From contig DASZHS010000066.1 of the NCBI GenBank assembly GCA_035937595.1, positions 1 to 62,569 on the forward strand: 62,569 nucleotides of DNA, read 5' to 3'. The position numbers and the translations under genes were made by a program. Of this stretch, positions 42,480-51,046 are shown one piece after another. This DNA is from Palsa-459 sp035937595. GTDB taxonomy: Bacteria; Actinomycetota; Acidimicrobiia; Acidimicrobiales; RAAP-2. Numbering within the stretch: the stretch's first letter is position 1; the number at the start of each line of letters is the position of its first letter. The notes beneath the pieces are model-generated. The model had not been told where the DNA came from, ran no database searches, and saw nothing but the letters and a program-made list of their open reading frames with translations.

Positions 42480-43694
42480 TCAGGCCGCGGCGCCCCGGAG
42501 CCGTCGCACGGCCTCGACGACGATCGCGGCGGCGCGCTCGACGTCGTCGTCGGTCGTCTCGGCCCCGATCGTGAGCCGGAGCGAGCCGCGCGCGAGATCC
42601 GCGTCGACGCCCATCGCGGCGAGCACGTGGCTCTGGGTGGCCGCGCCGCTCGCGCAGCTCGACGCGGCCGACACGCACAGCCCCGCCTCGTCGCACAGGA
42701 AGACCAGCTCCTCGCTCGCCACCCCCTCGACGAGCAGGTGGCAGGTGCCGGGGAGCGCGTCTCTCAGCGCCACCGTCGGGGTCACGCCGTCGATCGCGGT
42801 GCAGAGCAACTTGGCGAGCTGGTCGCGGCGCGCGGCGGTGAGCGCATGGCCGGCCCCGCGCTCCGCGCAGGCGAGCCGCAGCGCCGTCGCGAGCCCGACG
42901 GCGGCGGCGACGTCCTGGGTGCCGGCACGTCGACCGCGCTCCTGGCCGCCGCCCACGACGAGCGGAGCGAGCGCGACCTCGCGACGGAAGCACAGCGCGC
43001 CCACGCCCACCGGCCCGCCGAGCTTGTGCCCGCAGATCGAGACGAGGTCCGCGCCCCTCGCCGCGACGGCGAGGTCGAGCCACGGGGCGGCGGCGATGGC
43101 GTCGGTGTGCACGACCGCCTCCGGTGCCGCCGCGCGCGCGAGCTCGGCGAGCGCGGGGACCGGCTGGACCGTGCCGACCTCGTTGTTGGCGGTCATCACC
43201 GAGACGAGGTCGGCGCCCGCCAAGAGCGGCGCGGCGGCCTCGAGCTCGACGACGCCGTCGCGACCGACCGGGAGCTCGACGACCTCGACCGGCGCGGCGA
43301 GCAGCCCGCGCGCGAGGCGCCGTGCGGCGTCCAAGACGGCGTGGTGCTCGATCGACGACACGACGAGGCGCGCAGGACGCCCTCGTCGCGCGCGGTCCGC
43401 CGCCACCCCGAACACCGCCTCGTTGCACGACTCGGTGCCGCCGCCGGTGAACACGACGCCGCCGGGCAGTGAGCCCGTCAGGGTGGCGAGCTCCTCGCGG
43501 GCGTCGTCGAGCGCGCGGCGCGCGGCACGGGCGGCGCGGTGGGCGCCCGTGGGGTTGCCGACCACGCCGCGGGTGAACGGCGCCATCGCCTCGAGGACGG
43601 CGTCTCGGCGCGGCGCGGAGGCGGCGTGGTCGAAGTACAGCAGCGCGCCGTCGTCCCGCGGCGGTCGTGGCGGGGTCTGCGCGCTCCCCGTCAC
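42480..43694 (-). CDS. Cysteine desulfurase (NifS/IscS-type)
   Basis: This PLP enzyme takes sulfur from cysteine as a persulfide for tRNA thiolation or Fe-S assembly. The 404-residue protein has YFDHAASAPRRDAV, GGTESCNEAV, SIEHHAVL, the PLP lysine in ICGHKLGGPVG, and the persulfide Cys in SSCASGAATQSHV. The Cys loop is long, as in class I enzymes. The GTG start overlaps the aldehyde dehydrogenase stop. MnmA directly downstream is the likely acceptor. Confidence 0.93.
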   Translation of the reverse strand: MTGSAQTPPRPPRDDGALLYFDHAASAPRRDAVLEAMAPFTRGVVGNPTGAHRAARAARRALDDAREELATLTGSLPGGVVFTGGGTESCNEAVFGVAADRARRGRPARLVVSSIEHHAVLDAARRLARGLLAAPVEVVELPVGRDGVVELEAAAPLLAGADLVSVMTANNEVGTVQPVPALAELARAAAPEAVVHTDAIAAAPWLDLAVAARGADLVSICGHKLGGPVGVGALCFRREVALAPLVVGGGQERGRRAGTQDVAAAVGLATALRLACAERGAGHALTAARRDQLAKLLCTAIDGVTPTVALRDALPGTCHLLVEGVASEELVFLCDEAGLCVSAASSCASGAATQSHVLAAMGVDADLARGSLRLTIGAETTDDDVERAAAIVVEAVRRLRGAAA

Positions 43695-45061
43695 GTGGCG
43701 GCCACGAAGAAGGTCTTCACGTTGGTGAACTCGTGGATGCCGTGGGCACCGAGCTCGCGCCCGTACCCCGAGCGGCGGATCCCCCCGAAGGGCAGCTCGG
43801 GCGTCGAGACGACGATGGCGTTCACGAACACCATCCCGGCCTCGAGCCCTTCGATGCCGCGCTGCTGCTCCTCGGCGTCCTGCGCCCACACCGACGCGCC
43901 GAGCCCCCAGGGCGTCGAGTTCGCGATCGCGATCGCGTCGTCGAGGTCGTCGGCGGTCTGGACGACCGCGACCGGGCCGAACAGCTCCTCGCAGCCCGCG
44001 CGCATCGACGGGTCCACCCCCGTGAGGACGGTCGCCGGGTAGTAGAAGCCCTCGCCGTCGGGGATCACCCCGCCCGTGGTCACCGTCGCGCCCTTCTGGA
44101 CTGAGTCGGCGACCTGGCCGGCGAGCTCGTCGCGCTGGGCCGCCGAGACGACGGGCCCCAGGACCGTCGCCGGGTCGAGCGGGTCCCCGATCGGGACCTC
44201 TGCCATGGCGGCGCTGAACCGCTCGAGGAACTCGTCCGCGCGCGAGGCGACGACGATGAACCGCTTGGACGCGATGCAGGACTGGCCGTTGTTCTGCACG
44301 CGCGCGGTCACCGCGAGGGGCACCGTGCGCGCGAGGTCCGCGCTGTCGGCGACGACGAAGGGGTCCGACCCGCCGAGCTCGAGCACCGACTTCTTCAGGT
44401 GCTGGCCGGCCTGGGACGCGACCGAGCGGCCCGCGTGCTCGGAGCCCGTGAGCGTGACGGCGGCGATCCGGTCGTCGGCGATCACCCCGCGCACGTCGTC
44501 CACCGAGGCGAACAGGTTGGTGAACACGCCGTCGGGGAAGCCCGCGCGCCGGAACAGCTGCTCCAGGAAGTCCGCCGCGCCCGGCACGTTGGAGGCGTGC
44601 TTGAGCACGCCGACGTTGCCGGCCATGAGCGCGGGCGCGGCGAACCGGATCACCTGCCACAAGGGGAAGTTCCACGGCATGATCGCGAGGACGGGACCGA
44701 GCGGCTCGTAGCGCACGCCGCTGCGCTTCGCCGCGGTCTCGACGTGCTCGGTCGCCAGGTAGCGCTCGGCGTGCTCGGCGTAGTAGCGCATGCCGAGGGC
44801 GCACTTGGCGACCTCGCCCTTCGCCGAGGCGAACGTCTTGCCCATCTCGGTCGTGAGCAGCGCGGCGACGGCCGGCAGCTCCGCTTCGAGCAGCTCGGCG
44901 GCCGAGACCATGAGCCGGCCGCGCTCGGCGAACGAGGTGGTCCGCCACCGGCGCCACTGGGTGTGGGCGAGATCGAGGCGTCGCTCGATCTCCGCGGCGT
45001 CGTGGTAGTCGAAGCGGGCGACCTCGTCGCCGGTGGCGGGGTTGACCGCGACGTATGCCAT
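43691..45061 (-). CDS. NAD(P)-dependent succinate-semialdehyde/aldehyde dehydrogenase
   Basis: A 456-residue aldehyde dehydrogenase of the GabD1 type: PWNFPLWQVIRFAAPALMAG, LTGSEHAGRSVA, Glu in LELGGSDPFVV and catalytic Cys in NGQSCIASKRFIV, ending with PFGGIRRSGYGRELG. It oxidises semialdehydes such as succinate semialdehyde to acids; in this genome it could finish GABA breakdown from the polyamine locus 14 kb away (inference). It is the first gene of the GTGA-coupled run with nifS, mnmA and ligA. Confidence 0.9.
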   Translation of the reverse strand: MAYVAVNPATGDEVARFDYHDAAEIERRLDLAHTQWRRWRTTSFAERGRLMVSAAELLEAELPAVAALLTTEMGKTFASAKGEVAKCALGMRYYAEHAERYLATEHVETAAKRSGVRYEPLGPVLAIMPWNFPLWQVIRFAAPALMAGNVGVLKHASNVPGAADFLEQLFRRAGFPDGVFTNLFASVDDVRGVIADDRIAAVTLTGSEHAGRSVASQAGQHLKKSVLELGGSDPFVVADSADLARTVPLAVTARVQNNGQSCIASKRFIVVASRADEFLERFSAAMAEVPIGDPLDPATVLGPVVSAAQRDELAGQVADSVQKGATVTTGGVIPDGEGFYYPATVLTGVDPSMRAGCEELFGPVAVVQTADDLDDAIAIANSTPWGLGASVWAQDAEEQQRGIEGLEAGMVFVNAIVVSTPELPFGGIRRSGYGRELGAHGIHEFTNVKTFFVAAT

Positions 45062-45144
45062 GGCGCCATTGTTGTCGACCGCACCGCCCGGGGGCGCACC
45101 GCCGTCACCGTTGGTCCGGCGACCGACGCTCTTAGGCTCGGCGC

Positions 45145-45924
45145 GTGGACGGGCTCGACGAGGCGCGCGCGGTCCTCGCGGGCGCCCGGACGGTCTGCGT
45201 CCTCACCGGGGCCGGCATCTCCACGGCGTCGGGGATCCCGGACTTCCGGGGCCCCGACGGCATCTGGACGAAGGATCCCGCCGCCGAGATGCTGTCGACC
45301 TACGACGTGTGGGTGAGCGACGTCGAGGTGCGTCGTCGGGCGTGGCGCCGGCGCGCCGAGACCCGCGACGAGCGCCCCCTGCCGAACGACGGCCATCGCG
45401 CCCTCGTCACCCTCGAGCGGTCGGGCCACCTCGACACGCTCGTGACCCAGAACATCGACGGACTGCACCTCGACGCCGGCAGCGACCCGGGACGCCTCGT
45501 CGAGATACACGGCTCGTCGCGCGACGCGGTGTGCCTGCGCTGCGGGGACCGGCGGCCGATCGAGTCCGTGCTGGACCGCGTCGCCGGCGGCGACGAGGTG
45601 CCGACGTGCCTTGCCGTGCTGGGCGAGGGCCGCTGCGACGGCATCCTCAAGTCCGCGGTGATCTCCTTCGGCCAGTCGCTGGTCGAGGCCGACCTCGCGC
45701 GCGCCGAGGCCGCCGCACAGAGGTGCGACGTCCTGCTCGCCGTCGGCTCCACCCTCTCGGTCTGGCCGATCGCGGGCATGGTGCCCCTCGCCCACGCGGG
45801 CGGCGCGACGATCCTCGTCGTGAACGGCGGGCCGACGGCGATGGACGACCTCGCGACCGTCCGGATCGACGGCGCGATCGAGACGGTGCTGCCCGCCATG
45901 GTGGCGGGGCTGACGCTGCGCTGA
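45145..45924 (+). CDS. Sirtuin NAD-dependent protein deacylase
   Basis: A 259-residue Sir2 protein. It removes acyl groups from lysine using NAD. Motifs are LTGAGISTASGIPDFRGPDG, TQNIDGLH, the catalytic His in EIHGSS, and GSTLSVWPIAGMV. The zinc ribbon has CLRC, but its second pair is spaced CX8C (CLAVLGEGRC) instead of the common CX2-4C, so metal binding may differ. It starts with GTG and diverges from the aldehyde dehydrogenase. Confidence 0.92.
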   Translation: MDGLDEARAVLAGARTVCVLTGAGISTASGIPDFRGPDGIWTKDPAAEMLSTYDVWVSDVEVRRRAWRRRAETRDERPLPNDGHRALVTLERSGHLDTLVTQNIDGLHLDAGSDPGRLVEIHGSSRDAVCLRCGDRRPIESVLDRVAGGDEVPTCLAVLGEGRCDGILKSAVISFGQSLVEADLARAEAAAQRCDVLLAVGSTLSVWPIAGMVPLAHAGGATILVVNGGPTAMDDLATVRIDGAIETVLPAMVAGLTLR

Positions 45925-46050
45925 CTACTCGGGCGGCGCGTCGCCCCGGCGCCGACGGGGCCGGAACGCGAACCACCAGATGCTCACGATCGCCGCGATC
46001 GCACCGGCGATGCCGAGCGCCGGCTTCATGTTCCGCCCGTCGTCTGCCAC
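45925..46050 (-). CDS. Small membrane protein, 41 aa
   Basis: The frame reads VADDGRNMKPALGIAGAIAA then IVSIWWFAFRPRRRRGDAPPE. This is one hydrophobic helix ending in WWF and an arginine cluster, a common shape of small actinobacterial membrane proteins. It ends directly against the sirtuin stop on the other strand and starts with GTG. There is no homology evidence, so this rests on shape, codon use and tight packing. Confidence 0.45.
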   Translation of the reverse strand: MADDGRNMKPALGIAGAIAAIVSIWWFAFRPRRRRGDAPPE

Positions 46051-46066
46051 GCCGCGAGCGTACCAA

Positions 46067-46101
46067 CGCCCGTCGGCGCCGGTGATCGGCGCCGACGGGC
46101 G
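46067..46101 (-). terminator. Perfect 14-bp hairpin downstream of yceI
   Basis: Bases 46067-46080 pair perfectly with 46088-46101 across a 7-base loop, 22 bases after the yceI stop on the minus strand. The stem is GC-rich without a T run. Confidence 0.7.
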
Positions 46102-46123
46102 AGGTGTCGGCCCTCGATGGGGC

Positions 46124-46699
46124 CTAGCGCTGCGCCGAAGCCTCGATGGCGAGCTCGAGCTCGACCTTGTTGCTGACGACGAAGCTGCCGTTCTCCAAGG
46201 TGCCGTTGAAGCTCACCCCGAAGTCGCGACGGTCGATCGAGGTGCGCGCCTCGAAGCCGACGACCGTGGTGTTGGGCGCCATCCCCGGGCCTTCGCCGAG
46301 GTACTCGAGGTCGAAGGTGACCTCTTTCGTGATCCCGTGGATCGTGAGGTCCCCCACCAGGTCGAAGCGGCCGTCGGGCCTCGCGCTGACGCGCGTCGAG
46401 ACGAACGTGAGCTCCGGGTACGTCGCGGTCTCGAGGAAGTCCGAGGACCGCAGGTGCTCGTCGCGCTGTGCCTGGTTGGTCGTGATGCTGTCGGCCTTGG
46501 CCGACGCGGTCACCGACGAGGCGCCCGGCGTCGCCCCGACGACGACGGTGCCGTCGAACTCCGTGAACGAGCCACGGACCTTCGAGGCCACGAGGTGGCG
46601 GACGACGAACCCGAGGGACGAGTGGACCGGGTCGACGGTGTAGGTGCCGGGGGTCGGCAGGGTGGACTGGGACTGGGACTGGGACTGGGTGGTGGTCAT
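46124..46699 (-). CDS. YceI family isoprenoid-binding-like protein
   Basis: A 191-residue beta-barrel of the YceI lipocalin-like family: GTYTVDPVHSSLGFVVRHL, KVRGSFTEFDGTV, SGxDF-like HLRSSDFLETATYPELTF, and FGVSFNGTLENGSFVVSNKV. It has no signal peptide, so it is cytoplasmic. The N terminus carries four QS dipeptides encoded by a hexanucleotide repeat. An AAGGAG site precedes ATG 46699. It is divergent from a MarR regulator that probably controls it. Confidence 0.9.
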   Translation of the reverse strand: MTTTQSQSQSQSTLPTPGTYTVDPVHSSLGFVVRHLVASKVRGSFTEFDGTVVVGATPGASSVTASAKADSITTNQAQRDEHLRSSDFLETATYPELTFVSTRVSARPDGRFDLVGDLTIHGITKEVTFDLEYLGEGPGMAPNTTVVGFEARTSIDRRDFGVSFNGTLENGSFVVSNKVELELAIEASAQR

Positions 46700-46725
46700 G
46701 AGGGCTCCTTCTCTCTGGTCCGGCC

Positions 46726-46755
46726 AGTATACTTGCTGTAGCAGATACTGTGCAA
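46726..46755 (-). promoter_or_regulatory. Sigma70-like promoter of yceI
   Basis: On the minus strand, TTGCAC (46755-46750) and TATACT (46731-46726) are 18 bases apart, close to consensus. The -10 lies 26 bases upstream of the yceI start. Confidence 0.65.
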
Positions 46756-46758
46756 GTA
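46730..46758. promoter_or_regulatory. 7-bp inverted repeat, probable MarR operator
   Basis: TACTTGC (46730-46736) and GCAAGTA (46752-46758) form a perfect inverted repeat with a 15-base spacer. It covers parts of both divergent promoters, so a bound MarR dimer would block both genes. Confidence 0.6.
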
Positions 46759-46762
46759 GAAT
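46733..46762 (+). promoter_or_regulatory. Sigma70-like promoter of marR-type gene
   Basis: TTGCTG (46733-46738) and TAGAAT (46757-46762) are 18 bases apart. It overlaps the yceI promoter almost base for base on the other strand. Confidence 0.6.
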
Positions 46763-46814
46763 CTTCTCAGATAGAGAAATTGGCCAGAGGGGCCGGAGAG
46801 GGCGGATTGGTACC

Positions 46815-47333
46815 GTGACGAACGTGGCCCGGACGTCCGACCTGAGCGCGATCTGCCCCAGCACCGACGAGCGCGTGCTGCTCTTCGGCCTCCTGCTCGA
46901 GACCAACGCGCGCCTCGAACGCCAGCTGGGCGCGTCGTTGGAGGACGCGACCGGGCTCCCGCTCGCCTGGTTCGAGGTGCTGCTGCGCATCCACCGCGCC
47001 GAGGGCGGGTTCCTCTCGATGTCGTCGCTGGCGTCCCAGACCGTCTACTCCTCTGGGGGCACGACGCGCCTCATCGACCGCATCGAGGCCCAGGGCCTCG
47101 TCGTGCGCGGGGCGTGCCCGAGCGATCGGCGCGGCGTGCACGTCCGGCTCACCGAGCTCGGCGAGGCGACACTGACGAAGGCGCTCGAGGTGCACGTCAC
47201 GCATCTCGACGAGTTCGTCACCTCGAAGCTGACCGCCGCAGAGCGCGAGGGCCTCGAGACGGCGCTGCGCAAGCTGAACGGCGGACCGCCGACATGTGCC
47301 GGCACCGAGGTCGCGAGCGAGCTGACTACCTGA
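46815..47333 (+). CDS. MarR family transcriptional regulator
   Basis: A 172-residue winged-helix repressor. The DNA-binding part has WFEVLLRIHRAEGGFLSMSS, then SSGGTTRLIDRIEAQGLVVR and the wing CPSDRRGVHVRLTELGEATL. MarR proteins release DNA on binding phenolic or oxidant ligands. It is divergent from yceI, a frequent pairing in actinobacteria, and likely represses both. It starts with GTG; the 3' end overlaps the ileS gene end by 8 bases (convergent). Confidence 0.9.
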   Translation: MTNVARTSDLSAICPSTDERVLLFGLLLETNARLERQLGASLEDATGLPLAWFEVLLRIHRAEGGFLSMSSLASQTVYSSGGTTRLIDRIEAQGLVVRGACPSDRRGVHVRLTELGEATLTKALEVHVTHLDEFVTSKLTAAEREGLETALRKLNGGPPTCAGTEVASELTT

Positions 47334-50300
47334 CGTCGGCGGGCGACAGCCAGACGCTGACGGCCAGTCCGTCGCCGAGCGCCACGACGGCCGGATCCCC
47401 GTGGCCAGAGCCCGCGTGCACCGCGTTGGCCAGCACCTCGCGCGCGACGGTGTCGCGCTCGGCGCCGTCGAGCGCGAGCCCGTCGAGCCAGAGCTCGACG
47501 TGGTCGGACACCTCGAGGCCGCGGTCCTTGCGGAGCTCTTGGACCTGGCGGACGAGCTCGCGGATCGACCCTCGCCGCCGCAGCGCGTCGTCGAGCTCGA
47601 GGTCGAGTGCGACGACCGCGCCGCCGCCGCGAGAGACGGCGTAGCCCGACTCGGCGCGGACCCGCAGTTCCACGTCCTCGCTCGAGAGCATGACGTCCTC
47701 CTCGCCGAGCCGCACGGTGAGGGTGCCGCCGGCCTCGAGGGTGCGGGCCGCGGCGACCGTATCGACCGTCGCGAGCGCGGCGCGGACCTTGGGAGCGAGG
47801 TCCCCCAGCCGTGGCCCGAGCGTCCGGAAGTTCGGATGCAGCTCGTAGGTGAGCACGTCGGAGAGCTCCGTCGAGAACTCCACGTGATCGACGTTGAGCT
47901 CCTCTTCGACCACGCCCGCCGGTGGGCGCACGCTGCCGGAAGGGAGGAAGACGAGCGCGCGGCGCAGCGGCTGGCGGACCTTGACGCCCGCCTCGGCGCG
48001 CGCGGCACGGCCGAGGGAGACGACCTCGCGCGCGGCCGACATCTGCGCCTCCAAGGGCTCGTCGATCGCGGCGTGGTCGGTCGCCGGCCAGTCGACGAGG
48101 TGCACGGAGGCCCCGTGCTCTGCGTCGCGCAGCCCGGCGTAGACGTGGTCGGCGAGGAAGGGGCACATCGGGGCGAGCAGCACGGCCACCCGGTCGAGCA
48201 CCTCGAGGAGCGTCGCGTGCGCGGCCAGGGTGTCGGACGGCGGGGCGTCGGGGTCGGTCCGCCAGAACCGGCGCCGCGAGCGGCGCACGTACCAGTTGGA
48301 GACGTCGTCCACGAGCGTCGCGATCGCCGTCGCGGCCGCCAGCGGCTCGTAGCCGTCGAGTGCTGCGGTCACCGCGAGCGTCGTGCGCTCGACCCTCGAC
48401 AGCACCCACCGGTCGAGCTCGGCGCGCTGCGGGCGTGGCGGGACGTCGCCGTCGTGCGGGTCGAAGGCGTTGAGCGCGGCGTAGGTCATGAAGAACGAGT
48501 AGGTGTTCCACAGCGTCAGCACCGTGTCGCGCATCGACGCGTCGATGGCGGCGAGCGACCCGCGCGTGGGGGTCCACGGCGAGCCCTGGGAGAACATCCA
48601 CCACCGCAGCGCGTCGGCGCCGCGGGTGTCGAGCACGTCCCACGGGTCGATCACGTTGCCGAGCGACTTGGACATCTTGCGACCGTCCTCGTCGACGATG
48701 TGGCCGAGGCACAGGACGTGGCGATAGGCGGCCTCGCCGAAGACGATCGTGTTGACCGCGAGCAGCGAGTAGAACCAGCCGCGGGTCTGGTCGATGGCCT
48801 CGGCGATGAACTCGGCGGGGAAGGTGAACGCCTCCTTCGAGCCCTCGACGTGGGGGTAGCCCCACTGGGCCGCCGGCATCGACCCCGAGTCGAACCACGC
48901 GTCGATGACCGGCGCGACCCGCGTCGCCGTCGCGCCGCACTCGCGGCACGCGAAGGTGACCCCGTCGATGACGGGCCGGTGCGGATCGATGTGCGCCACG
49001 GCGGCGTCGTCGGCGAGCTCGGAGAGCTCCGCGCGCGAGCCGACGCAGGTGACGTGGTCGTTGGTGCACCGCCAGACCGGGAGGGGCGTGCCCCAGTAGC
49101 GGTCCCTCGACAGCGCCCAGTCGACGTTGTTCGCGAGCCACTCACCGAAGCGGCCGTCGCGGATGTGCTCGGGGTGCCAGTCGATGCCGGCGTTCTCGCG
49201 GAGCAGGTCGTCCTTGTGCCGCGTCGTGGCGACGTACCAGCTGGGCTTGCCCCAGTACAGGAGGACCGCGTTGCACCGCCAGCAGTGCGGCACGGAGTGC
49301 GTGTACCAGCTCGCCTTGACGATCGCGCCACGTCGCTCGAGCTCGGCGACGATGTGCTCGTTCGCGTCACGCACCGACTGTCCCTGGAGCCAGGGGACCG
49401 CCGCGGTGAACCGCCCGTCCGGCCCGACCGGGTTGAGCGTGGCGAGCCCGAACTGGCGCCCGACCTGGCGGTCGATCTCGCCGAAGGCGGGCGCGAGGTG
49501 CACGACGCCCGTCCCCTCCTCGACGGTGACGTAGTCCGCCGCCACGACGAGGCCCGCCTCGCCGTCGGCAACCTCGACGTCGTCGAAGGGGCGGCGGTAC
49601 CGCAGCCCCACGAGCGCGCTCCCCGGCACGGTGCGGTCGGGAGCGGTGCCCTCGCCGAAGACGGATTCGACGAGCTCGGCCGCGACGATGGTGCCCCCGA
49701 CCACCGCGTAGGAGAGCGCGGGGTTGACCGCCACGCCCACGTTGCTGAGGAGCGTCCAGGGGGTGGTCGTCCACACGAGGAGCGCGTCGGCGCCCGCGGG
49801 CGCGGCGACGTCGCCGTCCTCGAGCCAGAACCGGACGTACGGCGAGAGGTCAGCCTCCTCGGTGTAGACGTCGGGCTGGCCGAGCTCGTGGCTCGAGAGC
49901 GGCGTCTCGCACCGCGGGCAGTACGGCAGGACCTTGAGATCCTCGTAGAGCAGCCCCTTGTCGAAGATCGTCTGCAGGTGCCACCACACCGAGTCGACGT
50001 AGTCGGGCGCGTAGGTCCGGTACGCCGCGTCGACGTCGACCCAGTACCCGATCCGCCGCGTCAGCTCCTCGAACTCCTGGACGTAGGCCTCGACGGACTC
50101 GCGGCACAGCTCCACGAAGCGTGCGACGCCGATCTTGTCCTCGATCGCGCGCTTCCCCGAGATCCCGAGCCGCTTCTCCACCTCCACCTCGACGGGCAGC
50201 CCGTGGGTGTCCCAGCCCGCCCGTCGGACGACGAGGCGCCCCCGCATCGTCTGGTACCTGCAGAACAGGTCCTTGTAGACCCGCGCCCACACGTGGTGCA

Positions 50301-50466
50301 ACCCCGGCTTGTTGTTCGCCGTCGGCGGCCCCTCGTAGAACACCCAGGGCTCCGCGCCCGCGCGCTGCTCGACCGAGCGCTCGAAGACGCGGTGCTGCGC
50401 CCAGCGCGCCAGGACGTCGGTCTCCACCGACACGAGGTCGGGGTCGGGGCTCACCGGGCGGAACAC
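47326..50466 (-). CDS. ileS: Isoleucyl-tRNA synthetase, type-2-like
   Basis: A class I synthetase of 1046 residues. The HIGH-type site is GPPTANNKPGLHHVWARV (about residue 55) and KMSKS lies in GRKMSKSLGN (about 600); between them is the CP1 editing domain (LLVWTTTPWTL, HLAPAFGEID). The C-terminal part is the anticodon-binding domain with no final zinc finger. The opening and insertions match the eukaryote-like class often resistant to mupirocin, which is family knowledge, not shown here. GTG 50466 follows GAGGAG. Confidence 0.95.
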   Translation of the reverse strand: MFRPVSPDPDLVSVETDVLARWAQHRVFERSVEQRAGAEPWVFYEGPPTANNKPGLHHVWARVYKDLFCRYQTMRGRLVVRRAGWDTHGLPVEVEVEKRLGISGKRAIEDKIGVARFVELCRESVEAYVQEFEELTRRIGYWVDVDAAYRTYAPDYVDSVWWHLQTIFDKGLLYEDLKVLPYCPRCETPLSSHELGQPDVYTEEADLSPYVRFWLEDGDVAAPAGADALLVWTTTPWTLLSNVGVAVNPALSYAVVGGTIVAAELVESVFGEGTAPDRTVPGSALVGLRYRRPFDDVEVADGEAGLVVAADYVTVEEGTGVVHLAPAFGEIDRQVGRQFGLATLNPVGPDGRFTAAVPWLQGQSVRDANEHIVAELERRGAIVKASWYTHSVPHCWRCNAVLLYWGKPSWYVATTRHKDDLLRENAGIDWHPEHIRDGRFGEWLANNVDWALSRDRYWGTPLPVWRCTNDHVTCVGSRAELSELADDAAVAHIDPHRPVIDGVTFACRECGATATRVAPVIDAWFDSGSMPAAQWGYPHVEGSKEAFTFPAEFIAEAIDQTRGWFYSLLAVNTIVFGEAAYRHVLCLGHIVDEDGRKMSKSLGNVIDPWDVLDTRGADALRWWMFSQGSPWTPTRGSLAAIDASMRDTVLTLWNTYSFFMTYAALNAFDPHDGDVPPRPQRAELDRWVLSRVERTTLAVTAALDGYEPLAAATAIATLVDDVSNWYVRRSRRRFWRTDPDAPPSDTLAAHATLLEVLDRVAVLLAPMCPFLADHVYAGLRDAEHGASVHLVDWPATDHAAIDEPLEAQMSAAREVVSLGRAARAEAGVKVRQPLRRALVFLPSGSVRPPAGVVEEELNVDHVEFSTELSDVLTYELHPNFRTLGPRLGDLAPKVRAALATVDTVAAARTLEAGGTLTVRLGEEDVMLSSEDVELRVRAESGYAVSRGGGAVVALDLELDDALRRRGSIRELVRQVQELRKDRGLEVSDHVELWLDGLALDGAERDTVAREVLANAVHAGSGHGDPAVVALGDGLAVSVWLSPADVR

Positions 50467-50545
50467 AGCATCTCCTCGTCGTCGGTCGCACGAGCCTAGT
50501 GATCGGGTTCGCCGCGACCCGTGAGCGCGGCCGTACGCTGCGGCC

Positions 50546-51040
50546 GTGCCGACAGGTGACCTCGTCATCGACGCAGAGCCCTTCGGCGCGCCCGGACCGC
50601 AGAGCATCGTGCTCGCCGCGCTCGACGAGTTCGACCGCCTCTACGGCGAGGGGAACCGCGGGGCGCACGACCTCGCCGTCGGCGACTTCGACCCGCCGCT
50701 CGGCGTGTACCTCGTCGCGCGCGCCGACGGCCACCTGGCGGGCGGCGTCGGGATCCGACCGATCCTCGACCCTTCGCGCCGGCTCGGCGAGGTCAAGCGG
50801 CTCTGGGTGCGCCCGGATTTGCGGCGCTCCGGCGTGGCGCGCGCGCTCATGGACGTCGCGCTCGCCCGCGCGTCGGCGCTCGGCTACGCCGCGCTCTACC
50901 TCGAGACCGGCCCCCTCCAGCCCGGTGCGCGCGCGCTCTACCTCGGGCTCGGCTGGCAGATCGTGGACGCCTACCCCGAGGGCGCCCACGTCCACGACAG
51001 CGGCACGCGGTTCCGCCTCGCACTGGTGGACGACGCCTGA
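50546..51040 (+). CDS. GNAT family acetyltransferase
   Basis: A 164-residue N-acetyltransferase. The acetyl-CoA loop is VRPDLRRSGVARALMDVALA, preceded by LGEVKRLWV, and the C-terminal part has LETGPLQPGARALYLGLGW. The acceptor is unknown. It starts with GTG, diverges from ileS (79-base gap) and converges on the DUF885 gene with a 6-base gap. Confidence 0.87.
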   Translation: MPTGDLVIDAEPFGAPGPQSIVLAALDEFDRLYGEGNRGAHDLAVGDFDPPLGVYLVARADGHLAGGVGIRPILDPSRRLGEVKRLWVRPDLRRSGVARALMDVALARASALGYAALYLETGPLQPGARALYLGLGWQIVDAYPEGAHVHDSGTRFRLALVDDA

Positions 51041-51046
51041 GGCTCC

